A DNA stretch of 64,000 bases from Rhizocola hellebori (GCF_016862955.1 NZ_BONY01000002.1:208725-272724), one strand, 5' to 3'; positions 51,422 to 60,283 are shown, counted from the stretch's first letter. Numbers and translations are program-made. The notes: generated from the sequence alone by a model not told the origin.

Positions 51422-51622
51422 TCAGCGGCGGTTGCCCGGCCCGATCTCCCTTAAGCCTGCGGCCACATAGTTGCGCCACACCGGAAACGACTTTTCTCCC
51501 ACCACAACAGACTTCCCGGCTCGCATGGCGGGGGCCATTTGGTCGACATGAATAACTAGGTGGCGGAGAGCATTCACGCGATTGCGGATCGTAAGGTTTG
51601 GCACATTGAGTGATGCCAGCAC
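51422..51622 (-). CDS. possible small protein, doubtful
   Basis: 66 codons from a GTG start with protein-like sequence (HVDQMAPAMRAGKSVV, KSFPVWRNYVAAGLREIG), but third positions are clearly less GC-biased than in neighbouring genes and no ribosome site or -10 box is evident. It may be a remnant of an acquired gene. The neighbouring sequence to 51641 holds nothing else I can support. Confidence 0.25.
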   Translation of the reverse strand: MLASLNVPNLTIRNRVNALRHLVIHVDQMAPAMRAGKSVVVGEKSFPVWRNYVAAGLREIGPGNRR

Positions 51623-51641
51623 GATACCGAGGAGTTCATCG

Positions 51642-51926
51642 ATGGCAGATCAGCCGCATCCCTCCACTCACTCCGAAGCGGAGCACCACGAGTGGATCCG
51701 GCAAGCGATAAGGGCAGGCAGGATTGCCTTCTACGCGACGCAGCTCGTAGCCTTTCTGGTCTCCCTTGGCCACAGCCAAGAGGACGCACGAAAGCGGGCC
51801 GGTCAGATCGCTGCCGGCGCTGGGATTGCCGGTGCCGGGCTGGCCCTGAGCGGCGAGCAAATCGAGGCAGAAGCGGAGAGGGTCGTGGCTCAGTTCTCCC
51901 GTTTTTTCGGGCACCTCTTCCGGTAG
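51642..51926 (+). CDS. small hypothetical protein with one hydrophobic segment
   Basis: 94 residues. GAGGAG 7 bases before ATG. A His/Glu-rich N-terminus (HPSTHSEAEHHEWI) is followed by helical runs: AGRIAFYATQLVAFLVSLGHSQEDARKRAGQ and a Gly/Ala-rich IAAGAGIAGAGLALSG stretch that could cross or insert in a membrane. It ends with FSRFFGHLFR. I do not recognise a family. Codon third positions are mildly less GC-biased than in neighbours. No evident partner. Confidence 0.55.
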   Translation: MADQPHPSTHSEAEHHEWIRQAIRAGRIAFYATQLVAFLVSLGHSQEDARKRAGQIAAGAGIAGAGLALSGEQIEAEAERVVAQFSRFFGHLFR

Positions 51927-52004
51927 TCGCGCGCGTTGGTACCACTCGCGACCGAGGGTGCTGCGACCGGAGCCGAGAAGTCCATCCGACCGGGGATATC
52001 CTTC

Positions 52005-52028
52005 ATAGCGGAACATGTCCGCTATAGT
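52005..52028 (+). promoter_or_regulatory. promoter overlapped by an inverted repeat, XRE-cupin gene
   Basis: ATAGCGGA (52005-52012) and TCCGCTAT (52018-52025) flank 5 bases, and the second arm overlaps the -10 box TATAGT (52023-52028), which is 6 bases before GTG 52035. A bound regulator would block it, so this is a good autoregulatory operator candidate. Confidence 0.6.
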
Positions 52029-52034
52029 GGAACG

Positions 52035-52661
52035 GTGGCTGAGGGTGAGGGCCTGCTTTCCGGCGGGCTGTCGATGGCGGAGTTGGGTTTGCGGGTCCGG
52101 GCTCGGCGGCATGCGCAGGGGCTCGGGTTGGAACAGGTCGCGAAGTTGAGCGGGGTCAGCCGCAGCATGGTGTCCGATGTGGAGCGAGGCGCGAAGACAC
52201 CGACCGTGCTGGTGCTGGACAGGCTGGCAACGGCCTTGGGCACCTCGATCGCCCGGCTGCTCGACGAGCCGGCCGGCGATGCGCTGGTGTTGCTGCGCAA
52301 TAACCAGCAACGGGTGGTGAGCGATCCGGCGGGGTGGGAGCGGCGCATCCTGTCGCCGGTGCTGCCCGGCGTCGAGTTCGAGTTCATGCGCACAGTGCTG
52401 GGACCCCGCGTCGACGCGGGCGAGTTCTCGCCACATCAGTCTGGCTCGCGTGAGTACGTGGCGGTCGAGTCTGGTCGGCTCACGCTCACGGTCGACGGTC
52501 AGGTGTGCGTCCTGGAGGCTGGCGACTCGGTCTACTTTCCCGGCGACTGTCGTCACTCGTTCGCGAACGGCCAGGCTGCCGAGTGCGTGTACTACCTGGT
52601 GATGGACCTGGGAACGGTTGGGCCGCACCGGGATCGGGTGACGGGGAGCGTTGATGGATGA
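52035..52661 (+). CDS. XRE-cupin transcriptional regulator
   Basis: 208 residues. An HTH_3 domain (about 18-75): AELGLRVRARRHAQGLGLEQVAKLSGVSRSMVSDVERGAKTPTVLVLDRLATALG. A C-terminal cupin (110-195) carries REYVAVESGRLTLTVDGQVCVLEAGDSVYFPGDCRHSFAN, with possible metal or ligand-binding His. This is the PuuR-like layout, in which the cupin senses a small amine or amino-acid metabolite. It overlaps the decarboxylase start by 8 bases and almost certainly controls it, and probably itself through the palindrome at its -10 box. Confidence 0.9.
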   Translation: MAEGEGLLSGGLSMAELGLRVRARRHAQGLGLEQVAKLSGVSRSMVSDVERGAKTPTVLVLDRLATALGTSIARLLDEPAGDALVLLRNNQQRVVSDPAGWERRILSPVLPGVEFEFMRTVLGPRVDAGEFSPHQSGSREYVAVESGRLTLTVDGQVCVLEAGDSVYFPGDCRHSFANGQAAECVYYLVMDLGTVGPHRDRVTGSVDG

Positions 52662-54081
52662 GCTGAGGCGTGCCGTGCGGACCGCCGCCGATCTGACCGT
52701 GGACTACCTCGCGGATGTCGGCGAACGGCCGGTGTGGCAACCGGTGAAGGAGAGCGACCGTAACTGGCTCACCGGCCAGGACTTGCCCGCGACAGGTCGG
52801 CCGCTCTCCGATCTGGTCGACGACGTCCACGCCCGCATGCTGGGGTATCCGATGGGTAACGGTCATCCTCGGTTCTTCGGCTGGGTGAACTCCGCGCCGT
52901 CCGCGGCGGGTGTCCTCGTCGCACCGATTGCCGCCGCGATGAATCCCAGCTGCGCCGGTGGGGATCACGCCGGCGTGCTGCTGGAGCACACCGTTCTGCG
53001 ATGGCTTGCCGAACTGGTCGGCTTCCCGCACCGCCCCGGCGGCGGATTGCTGACCAGCGGCGCCTCCATGGCCACTGTGATCGCCCTGGCGGCCGCTCGT
53101 CAGCGCGCCGGGCACATGGACGGGCTCGACATCCGTGAGGACGGGCTCTACTCCCGCTCACCGATGGTCATGTATGTGTCCGCAGAGGGGCATAGCTGCC
53201 TACGCAAAGCCGCCGAGCTGCTGGGGCTGGGCAACCGGCAGGTGCGCGTGGTGCCCGTGGACGACACCTTCCGCATGAATGTCGGCGCGCTTCGCCATCT
53301 TGTGGCCCGCGACGTGGGAGAGGGGTTGCGCCCGTTCTGTGTGGCGGCCAGCGCCGGTACCGTCAATACCGGCGCCGTCGACCCGCTCGACGAGATCGCG
53401 GACATCGCCGCCGACCACGGAATGTGGCTGCACATTGATGGGGCATACGGAGCCCTCGGCGTCCTCTCCGGCAACGCCTCGGCCGACTATTCGGGCATGG
53501 CTCGGGCTGACTCGCTCGTCCTGGATCCGCACAAGTGGCTCGGCGTACCGGTCGACTGCGGATGCGTGCTCTGGCGTGACCCGGCATTGACGCGAGCCAC
53601 ATTCAGCCTGATACCCGCATATCTGCGTGACGACAACGAGAACGGGCTCGGCTGGTTCTCCGAGTACGGCCCGGAGCAAACCCGCCCGTTTCGGGCCCTG
53701 CGCGCCTGGGCCACCATGGCGCACCTCGGACGAGACGGCATCGCCGGGCTCGTCGACACGACCGTCCAGCTCGCACACACCTTGCAGGCGATGATCGAAG
53801 CCGCCGCCGACTTCGAGTTGCTGGCCCCGGTCGGCACGTCGATAGTCGCGTTCCGGTACCGCCCCGTCGACGACGAACAGTGTCTGGACGAGCTCAACCG
53901 CCAGATCCCGGCGGCCGTCCAGCACCGCGGACGTGCCTTCCTCACCGGTACGCGACTGGCCGGAACCGAGGCCCTTCGCGCCTGTCTGCTGAACCCGGCG
54001 ACCACCAGAGACGACCTCGCCCTGCTGCTCGACGAGATCCGAGCGGCGGCGGAAATCCAAGCGGCGCAGGTCTTCCCGTGA
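52654..54081 (+). CDS. PLP-dependent group II amino-acid decarboxylase
   Basis: 475 residues. Family signatures: MLGYPMGNGHPRFFGWVNSAPSAAGVLVAPIAAAMNPSCAGGDHAGVLLEHTVLRWL; GGLLTSGASMAT (cofactor phosphate loop); VMYVSAEGHSCLRKA; FCVAASAGTVNTGAVDPL; MWLHIDGAYGALGVL (Asp for PLP ring N); and SLVLDPHKWLGVPVDCG with Schiff-base Lys294. This is the aromatic-L-amino-acid / glutamate decarboxylase-like group; substrate unknown. GGGGAG 6 bases before ATG. Coupled to the XRE-cupin regulator, so expression should respond to the amine or amino acid. Confidence 0.92.
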   Translation: MDELRRAVRTAADLTVDYLADVGERPVWQPVKESDRNWLTGQDLPATGRPLSDLVDDVHARMLGYPMGNGHPRFFGWVNSAPSAAGVLVAPIAAAMNPSCAGGDHAGVLLEHTVLRWLAELVGFPHRPGGGLLTSGASMATVIALAAARQRAGHMDGLDIREDGLYSRSPMVMYVSAEGHSCLRKAAELLGLGNRQVRVVPVDDTFRMNVGALRHLVARDVGEGLRPFCVAASAGTVNTGAVDPLDEIADIAADHGMWLHIDGAYGALGVLSGNASADYSGMARADSLVLDPHKWLGVPVDCGCVLWRDPALTRATFSLIPAYLRDDNENGLGWFSEYGPEQTRPFRALRAWATMAHLGRDGIAGLVDTTVQLAHTLQAMIEAAADFELLAPVGTSIVAFRYRPVDDEQCLDELNRQIPAAVQHRGRAFLTGTRLAGTEALRACLLNPATTRDDLALLLDEIRAAAEIQAAQVFP

Positions 54082-54249
54082 CACTTCGATCACGCCCACC
54101 GGCTCGACCGGCTCGCCCAGGCGTGTGACCTAGCGGCAGAACAGGTACACGAGATGCTGTGGCTTTCCGGTTTCAGCGCCGACTGTGATCGGGGACGTTA
54201 CGGTTCCGCCGCGCAGGTGCGCACGCGGATACGCGCCACCCTGGCTCAG
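54082..54249 (+). pseudogene. protein-like fragment in frame behind the decarboxylase stop
   Basis: Directly after TGA 54079-54081, in the same frame, comes about 55 codons of protein-like helical sequence: RLDRLAQACDLAAEQVHEML, then LWLSGFSADCDRG and RTRIRATLAQAG. No start codon is present except one ATG at 54154. It may be the remnant of a separate gene or of a fusion domain. I would not call it an active gene. Confidence 0.25.
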
Positions 54250-54515
54250 GCGGGGAACGGTCCGCTACCGACCAGGCGGACAGACGAGCCCGCTTCTTCC
54301 TGCTGCAGCATCGCTCGTCCTCTCGCCCCCGTGGACAGCTCGAGGGAGATGTTCTCCCCCACCGATCCGAAGTAGTCTGCGTGCGGGTCGTCGGGAAGGA
54401 AGGTGCCCGACCATGACTCGAGGCCATCTTGGTCTACCTGACCGCTCAGCCGCGCGTCACCGTGTTGCCGGCTTCCGTCGAGCAGGTCGAGCGAGGCCCG
54501 GCCTTCAAAGTTGCT
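54246..54515 (-). CDS. small actinobacterial hypothetical protein (DUF4873-like)
   Basis: 89 residues. Starts MSNFEGRASLDLLDGSR and ends VRLVGSGPFPA, with DGLESWSGTFLPDD and ISLELSTGARGRAML between: the layout of short actinobacterial DUF4873-type proteins that end in a G-x-G-x-P-F-like run. A TAGCTT box lies 8 bases upstream of ATG with no Shine-Dalgarno. Function unknown. Confidence 0.6.
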   Translation of the reverse strand, partial: SNFEGRASLDLLDGSRQHGDARLSGQVDQDGLESWSGTFLPDDPHADYFGSVGENISLELSTGARGRAMLQQEEAGSSVRLVGSGPFPA

Positions 54516-54577
54516 CATGGGGCTCAAAGCTAAGGCGTGTGCCCAGGTGTGTCAAAAGCGCGCCACAGCACGGCCCG

Positions 54578-54583
54578 TACGCT
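54578..54583 (+). promoter_or_regulatory. -10 box, leaderless start
   Basis: TACGCT lies 7 bases before GTG 54591; this selects the GTG over an earlier non-ATG start. Confidence 0.45.
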
Positions 54584-54590
54584 CGGCGGC

Positions 54591-54992
54591 GTGACTGATG
54601 CCAAAGCCGCCATCGACGCTCTGACCGCAGCCTTCTTCGAGGCCTTCAGCAGTCCCGATCACGTGCCGAACATCGCACGGTTGTTCATTCCCCAAGGAAT
54701 GATCATTAAGAACCTGGACGCGCAACCGGTGGTCTATTCCGTGCCCGAGTTCATCGCACCCCGCGTCGAGTTGCTGGCCAGTTCCCGGCTGACCGACTTC
54801 ACCGAAGCCGAGACCACCGAGCTGACGCAGATCTGGGGCAACGTAGCGCAGCGCTGGAGCAGCTATCGCAAGTCCGGGATCCTCGACGGGCAGCCCTTCA
54901 CCGGTGGCGGCCACAAGAGCAGCCAGTTCGTCAACACACCAGAGGGTTGGCGGTTCTCTTCGCTCATCTGGGACGACGAGCCGACCACCTGA
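54591..54992 (+). CDS. NTF2/SnoaL-like protein
   Basis: 133 residues. Alpha+beta cone layout: AAIDALTAAFFEAFSSPDHVPNIARLFIPQGMIIKNL, then EFIAPRVELLASSRLTDFTEAE, GNVAQRWSSYRKSG and FVNTPEGWRFSSLIWDDE, typical of DUF4440/SnoaL-like proteins. These bind small molecules or catalyse simple isomerisations; substrate unknown. The upstream start with MCPGVSKARH has no initiation signal. It stands alone between the DUF4873-like gene and the large NACHT protein. Confidence 0.75.
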   Translation: MTDAKAAIDALTAAFFEAFSSPDHVPNIARLFIPQGMIIKNLDAQPVVYSVPEFIAPRVELLASSRLTDFTEAETTELTQIWGNVAQRWSSYRKSGILDGQPFTGGGHKSSQFVNTPEGWRFSSLIWDDEPTT

Positions 54993-55055
54993 AACCAATT
55001 GCTACACCTGGTCTATCGGGTGAATGGGGACTGTGCCTCGCGGACATTGACGAGC

Positions 55056-58000
55056 ATGCTGGTCCTCGTGCGGTGGATGGGGTGGGCGGCGACTGTCGGC
55101 GCCATGCTTGGGATCTTGCTGGTGTTCGCCTTCCTGGGATGGTGGCTGTCCGGTGTGGACCTGGCGCGGGCAGATCAGATCGCAAGCGTGGGCGGCTTTT
55201 TCGTGGGGCTGCTGGCTGTGTTGCTGCCGACCTCGGTGCTGGTGTGGCGTCACTCCAGGAGCCGCTGGCCCAAAGCGGACTCCCGGCCCGCGCCCGCCGA
55301 TAGCCAGGTGGCGAACGTCGATACCCTTGCGGCCGCGGCTTCGCGCCAGCGATTCGCCCCCGCGCCCGGGGAGGACACCCTGCTCGACCGGGTGACCAGC
55401 CTCGTGGAGATCCGCTATCGGGAGCAGGGCCACACCATCGTCGCGTTGCCGTCTGCTGCGGGGGAAGCCGGCCGGCTGAGGGTCACCGTACAACGCGCCG
55501 AGCTGGGGGCACGGTCATATGCGAAAGAGCTGTTGATCGGCGTCCGCGATGGCGAGGTGGCCGCCGACGATCTGCACAGCTTCTTCGCCGTCTACCGGCG
55601 CTATCGCGGGCCGGGGCTGGATGCCGTGTTCATCCACGACGGTGCGCCTGCTTCGGCGCAGCTTCGCCGGCTGGCCAACGAGAACGGGGTCGAGCTGCTC
55701 AGTTTCCTGCAGTACAAGGGCGGCTACGATCCTCGCCCCTATGCCGCTCGGCAAGCCGAACGGCTGGGCGGCGATGCCCGGTACCCACCAAATCTTTATG
55801 TGGCACAGCGCTACACCATGATCGACACGGCTTCGCCGGGCACCGGTGCCACTGTCCATTCCGGACTGCTTGAGCAGATTCTGTTCTGGCTCACCGAGCC
55901 GGCCGGCCGTTTCGTGGTCGTGTTGGGGCCCTTCGGTTACGGCAAAACGTTTTTGCTGCGCCAGCTGGCCAGAGTCATGCACCAGCAGGCGCATCGGGTG
56001 GTCCCGGTCATCGTGCAGCTGCGCGATCTCAAAGAGGTCGCCCAGGTGGAAACCCTGGTCGCCCGGCAGCTCAGCGAGGACGGCGAAGGGCCGGTGGACC
56101 TCGAGGACTTGCGTAATCTGCTGCGCGACGGCTATTTTGCGTTGCTTTTCGACGGCTACGACGAGTTGGCCACCAGGGTGGGCTGGGAGCAGGCGGCCGA
56201 GCAGCTGCGCGCGTTCGCCAACGTGGCCCAGGACCGTTGCAAGATTGTGCTTACCGGCCGCGACCACTATTTCCTCACCGACGATGAGGTGCTGATGGGC
56301 CTGGGTGGCCGGCTTCTCACCGTGGCCGGCCGGCGGGTGGTGCGCTTGGCCCATTTCGACGACGACCAGATCGTGGAGTTTCTGAGGCACCGCCTCGGCA
56401 GCGACAGCGCCGCCCGAGAACGGTTGCGCCTGCTGCGAAATGTCGACAGCCTGGCGGAGCTGGCACGCAACCCGCGGATGCTGGACTTCATCGCGCGAAT
56501 CGACGAGTCGCACCTGCGCAACGCCGGTGGCAGCCGCGCCAAAGCCGCAGCCCGGCTCTACCGCGAGGTGCTGCACCAGTGGCTGGAAGGGGAACAGGCC
56601 CGGCTGAGCCACACCGTGCCCGCCGATCTGCCGACGCCGCAACAACTTTGGCAGACCGTCATCGACCTGGCGGCCCGGATGTGGCGCTCCGGCGAGCAGT
56701 CGATCGGCCTGGACGATCTTGACGAGTCTGTGGACGGGCTGGCCCGGCGTCTGGTCGAGCAGGCGTCGGGTCCCGGCGTTCGTGATTTTGCCGGGGTAAG
56801 GGCCGACGCCTCGCATCTGATCGGCACCAGCACATTGCTCGTGCGCGACGGCCAGAGCCGGTTCCGGTTCATGCATCGTTCGGTGATGGAATGGCTTGTC
56901 GCCACCCACATCCACAGCCTGCTCGCGGCGGGCGATCCGTTGCCGTGGCCGCTGTGCGACGAGGTCTCCGACCTTATGATCAACTTCGTTTGCGGGCTGG
57001 ACGACGAGGGTGCGGCGCTGCGCTGGGCGATGGTGGTGCGCCAGGACGAGCTCAGCCCGGCGGGCGCCTCCATCAACGCCTTCAACATACTCAAGATCCT
57101 CGGTGTGGATTCGCTCGGCCCGGCGCGGCTGGCCGGCAAAGACCTTCGCGCGGAAGACCTTTCGGGCCAGCAGCTCGCCAACGCCGACCTGTCCGGGGCG
57201 AATCTGGCCGAGGTGATCCTCAACGACGCGGATCTGTCCGGCGCGAAACTCGACGAAGCGATCCTGATCGGCGCACGGCTCAACGAAGCCTCGCTGCGCA
57301 ACGCCACGCTGCGCGGCGCCGACCTCACCGGCGCCCGGCTGCTGGGCGCCGACCTCACCGGCGCCGACCTGAGCCACGCCATCTTCCGGCGGGCTGCCCT
57401 GGTCGGCGCCAAACTCGACGCACAAGCCTTGGCGCACAACGATTTCGCCGGAGCAGTCCTGCCCGGACACGGGCCGGCCCGGCCGCAATTTCGCCCGGCC
57501 CGAACCCGTACCGCGGCGGTGGCCATCGACAACGCCAGCGGGCTGGTCGCCGCCGGTGGCTCCGACGGCACCCTGCGGCTGTGGGACTCGGCCAGCTTCG
57601 AGCTGATCCGCCTGCCGGCCGGGCATACCGGCCCGATCTGGTCGGTCGCGTTCAACGCGGCCAAGGCGCTGCTGGCCAGTTCCGGCCAGGATGGACGGGT
57701 CAGGCTGTGGAACACCGGCGACGGCGAGCCCATGCTCACCCTCGAACACGGCGGCGGGCCGGTGCGCTCGGTCGCCTTCGCGCCCGATGGCGCCACCGTT
57801 GTCAGCGGCGGCAACGACGGCGCAGTCGCCTTGTGGGACACCAGCACCGGGGCGCGCCTGGCCACCCTCGCCGACGAAGGCCGGTCAGTGTGGGCGGTCA
57901 CCCACTCCTCCACCGGGACGATCGCCGCCTGCTCGGCCGACGCCACGATCCGGCTGTGGGACACCAGCAGTCTTGAGCGTCCGCGCCAGCTGGCGTCCGA

Positions 58001-59411
58001 TCAGGACACGGTGTGGTCATTGGCTTTCAGCGCCGACGGCCAGCTTCTTTTCAGTGGCGGCAACAATGGCAGCGTCCAGGCCTGGCTCCTACCCACCGGA
58101 CGGCTCGCCTACACGGTCACGGCCGGGTCCGGCCCGGTGTGGTCGGTGGCGACCTCCCCGGACGGCATGGTGGCGGCCGGGGGCGCTGACGGCGTAGCCA
58201 GTGTCTGGGACGGCGCCGACGGCACCTTGCGGCATCGGCTCGCGGGCCACGACGGGCCGGTATGGGCGGTGGCGTTCGAGCCGCACCACCAGTGGCTGGT
58301 CACCAACGACGGCACGGTGCGCATCTGGGATCTGCACACCGGTGACCTGTTGCGCTGTCTCACCGGCAGCAACTACGCCACCACCTCGCTGAGCCTGGCA
58401 GGCAACGGGATCCTGGCCAGCGCCGGCGACGACGGGGTCATCCGGCTCTGGGATCCCGTGCAGGCAAAGCGTTTGCGGCACCTGCCTGGCCACACCCGGC
58501 CCGGTCGCACCAGCCCGGTACGGGCGGTGGCGTTGTCCGGCGATGGGCGCTGGATGGCCAGCGCCACCGATCTGGTACAGGTCACCGACATCGCGGACGG
58601 GTCCGACGTCTGGAATTTCTCAGACTTTGTGGGCCCGGTGCGAGCGCTGGCCTTCTCCCCCGACGCACAGCACCTGGCCAGCGGGTGCGACACCGTGCGC
58701 ATCACCGAGTTCCGGACCGGAAACGTGCTGCGTGAGCTGCCTGGACACGCGGGCTCGGTGCGCGCTGTGAGCTACTCGCCGGACGGATCACAGATCGCCA
58801 GCGGCGGCGACGATGACGTGGTGCGCATCTGGCAAGCCCACCGAGGCGAGCTGCTTGGATCCCTGAGCGGCCACGTCGGCTCGGTGCAGGCGCTGGCTTA
58901 CAGTCCCGACGGGCGGGAGCTGGCCAGCGCCAGCGACCGCATCCGGCTGTGGGACATCCGCCGCGGGCAGTTGCGTGCCGAGATGACCGCGCACGGCGGC
59001 GCCGTGCGTGCCGTCGCCTACTCCCCCGATGGCAAGCTGCTCGCCAGCGCCGGTGAAGACTCCGTGGTAAGGGTCTGGGACGCCGCCAACGGCAGGCTCA
59101 TCCGGGAGCTGGACAGCGAATCCGGCTCGTCCTGGGCGGTGGTGTTCCTCGGCCCGAACCGGCTGGCAAGCTCCGGCGATGACGGCACGATCCGGGTGTG
59201 GGATTGCCACACCGGGATTGGGGAACTCATCATGCTGCCACTGTCGGACACGGGCTGGGTGGCGTTGGCCGGCGACGGCCGGTACAAGATAGACGGGGTG
59301 GTGACGGGTGAGTTCTGGTATTCGATCGGCATGTGCCGTTTCGAGCCCGGCGAGCTCAACGCCCACCTGAAGGCGATCCGGCCGGTGGCGCTGTCCGATC
59401 CGCTGCCTTGA
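55056..59411 (+). CDS. giant membrane-anchored NACHT / pentapeptide / WD40 STAND protein
   Basis: 1451 residues. Two membrane helices (about 8-31 and 43-65). Residues about 100-240 are an alpha/beta region that may be a degenerate restriction-endonuclease-like fold (LVEIRYREQGHTIVALPS, RLRVTVQRAELG, ENGVELLSFLQYKG), with no clear catalytic Asp-Glu-Lys set. NACHT ATPase about 270-480: Walker A GPFGYGKTFLL with Lys297, Walker B LLFDGYDELA (Asp366). Pentapeptide repeats about 690-800 (ANADLSGANLAEVILND and similar). Then about 14 WD40 blades to the end. NACHT STAND proteins are ATP-driven sensors; WD40 parts bind ligands. Membrane position may be the output. ATG 55056 lacks a good ribosome site; the exact start is uncertain. 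Confidence 0.8.
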   Translation: MLVLVRWMGWAATVGAMLGILLVFAFLGWWLSGVDLARADQIASVGGFFVGLLAVLLPTSVLVWRHSRSRWPKADSRPAPADSQVANVDTLAAAASRQRFAPAPGEDTLLDRVTSLVEIRYREQGHTIVALPSAAGEAGRLRVTVQRAELGARSYAKELLIGVRDGEVAADDLHSFFAVYRRYRGPGLDAVFIHDGAPASAQLRRLANENGVELLSFLQYKGGYDPRPYAARQAERLGGDARYPPNLYVAQRYTMIDTASPGTGATVHSGLLEQILFWLTEPAGRFVVVLGPFGYGKTFLLRQLARVMHQQAHRVVPVIVQLRDLKEVAQVETLVARQLSEDGEGPVDLEDLRNLLRDGYFALLFDGYDELATRVGWEQAAEQLRAFANVAQDRCKIVLTGRDHYFLTDDEVLMGLGGRLLTVAGRRVVRLAHFDDDQIVEFLRHRLGSDSAARERLRLLRNVDSLAELARNPRMLDFIARIDESHLRNAGGSRAKAAARLYREVLHQWLEGEQARLSHTVPADLPTPQQLWQTVIDLAARMWRSGEQSIGLDDLDESVDGLARRLVEQASGPGVRDFAGVRADASHLIGTSTLLVRDGQSRFRFMHRSVMEWLVATHIHSLLAAGDPLPWPLCDEVSDLMINFVCGLDDEGAALRWAMVVRQDELSPAGASINAFNILKILGVDSLGPARLAGKDLRAEDLSGQQLANADLSGANLAEVILNDADLSGAKLDEAILIGARLNEASLRNATLRGADLTGARLLGADLTGADLSHAIFRRAALVGAKLDAQALAHNDFAGAVLPGHGPARPQFRPARTRTAAVAIDNASGLVAAGGSDGTLRLWDSASFELIRLPAGHTGPIWSVAFNAAKALLASSGQDGRVRLWNTGDGEPMLTLEHGGGPVRSVAFAPDGATVVSGGNDGAVALWDTSTGARLATLADEGRSVWAVTHSSTGTIAACSADATIRLWDTSSLERPRQLASDQDTVWSLAFSADGQLLFSGGNNGSVQAWLLPTGRLAYTVTAGSGPVWSVATSPDGMVAAGGADGVASVWDGADGTLRHRLAGHDGPVWAVAFEPHHQWLVTNDGTVRIWDLHTGDLLRCLTGSNYATTSLSLAGNGILASAGDDGVIRLWDPVQAKRLRHLPGHTRPGRTSPVRAVALSGDGRWMASATDLVQVTDIADGSDVWNFSDFVGPVRALAFSPDAQHLASGCDTVRITEFRTGNVLRELPGHAGSVRAVSYSPDGSQIASGGDDDVVRIWQAHRGELLGSLSGHVGSVQALAYSPDGRELASASDRIRLWDIRRGQLRAEMTAHGGAVRAVAYSPDGKLLASAGEDSVVRVWDAANGRLIRELDSESGSSWAVVFLGPNRLASSGDDGTIRVWDCHTGIGELIMLPLSDTGWVALAGDGRYKIDGVVTGEFWYSIGMCRFEPGELNAHLKAIRPVALSDPLP

Positions 59412-59416
59412 CCCAG

Positions 59417-60205
59417 CTACCTGCCGCCGAGCCGGCCGACCACCTCCGCGTGCAGCTTGCCGTTGGTGGCGATGGCGTTGCCGCCGTTGGGGCCTGGGGT
59501 GCCCTCGATATCGGTGAACTCGCCACCGGCCTCCAGCACGATCGGCACCAGGGCCGCCATGTCCCACACCGCCAGCTGAAGTTCCACCACTATGTCCAGC
59601 GCGCCTTCGGCAAGCAGCATGTATCCGTAGAAGTCTCCGTAGGCGCGGCTGCGCCAGGTGTCGCGCATGAGATCGAGCATCGGATCCAGGCGGCCGATCT
59701 GCTCCCATTCCGGCAGCGACGAATAGCAGAACGAGGCGTCCTCGAGCCGCTCGACTTGCGAAACCCTGATCCCTGAGGCGATCGTGCCCTGCCGATCGAC
59801 ATGCGCACCGGCCCCGGCCGACGCCCACCAGCGCCGGCTCAGCGCTGGCGCGGACACCACTCCCACCACCGGTTTGCCCGCATCCACCAGCGCTATCAGG
59901 GTTGCCCACAGCGGCACGCCCCGAACGAAGTTCTTGGTCCCGTCGATCGGATCAATGATCCATTGCCGTGCCCCACGTTCACCCTTGGTGCCGAACTCTT
60001 CGCCGAGCACCGCATCTTCCGGGCGGGTGCGCTCCAGCGTGGCCAGCAGCGCCTGCTCCACGGCGGTGTCGGCATCCGACACCGGGGTGAGATCCGGCTT
60101 GGCCCGTACCTGCAGATCAAGGGCCAGGAAACGTGCCATCGAGATGGCGTCGGCGGTGTCAGCCAACGCCAAAGCCAATGCCAGATCGGCCTCGTACTGG
60201 GACAT
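59417..60205 (-). CDS. inositol monophosphatase-family phosphatase (HisN-like)
   Basis: 262 residues. Metal site: AVLGEEFGT, WIIDPIDGTKNFVRG (the DPIDGT motif) and LQLAVWDMAALVPIVLEAGG, all present. The set matches the bacterial IMPase/histidinol-phosphatase clade, where hisN of actinobacteria performs step eight of histidine synthesis; the exact substrate cannot be decided. The second ATG (60205) is preferred because TACGCT lies 6 bases upstream. Divergent with the HTH-STAND gene and convergent on the WD40 gene (5-base gap). Confidence 0.85.
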   Translation of the reverse strand: MSQYEADLALALALADTADAISMARFLALDLQVRAKPDLTPVSDADTAVEQALLATLERTRPEDAVLGEEFGTKGERGARQWIIDPIDGTKNFVRGVPLWATLIALVDAGKPVVGVVSAPALSRRWWASAGAGAHVDRQGTIASGIRVSQVERLEDASFCYSSLPEWEQIGRLDPMLDLMRDTWRSRAYGDFYGYMLLAEGALDIVVELQLAVWDMAALVPIVLEAGGEFTDIEGTPGPNGGNAIATNGKLHAEVVGRLGGR

Positions 60206-60211
60206 CGACAT

Positions 60212-60217
60212 AGCGTA
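60212..60217 (-). promoter_or_regulatory. -10 box, leaderless start of the IMPase-family gene
   Basis: TACGCT on the minus strand, 6 bases before ATG 60205. Identical to the box before 54591. Confidence 0.45.
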
Positions 60218-60271
60218 TCAGCTTGCCGCGAACAGGCGAGGCCGCTGCGAGATTTGTCCGAAGTGGACCGA

Positions 60272-60277
60272 TAGACT
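60272..60277 (+). promoter_or_regulatory. -10 box, leaderless start of the HTH-STAND gene
   Basis: TAGACT lies 6 bases before ATG 60284, in the 78-base divergent gap. Confidence 0.45.
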
Positions 60278-60283
60278 GCCCGC

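Noticed and set aside
52654..54081. Decarboxylase as part of a secondary-metabolite cluster
   Set aside because: No synthase, tailoring or export genes lie around it; the only partner is the XRE-cupin regulator.
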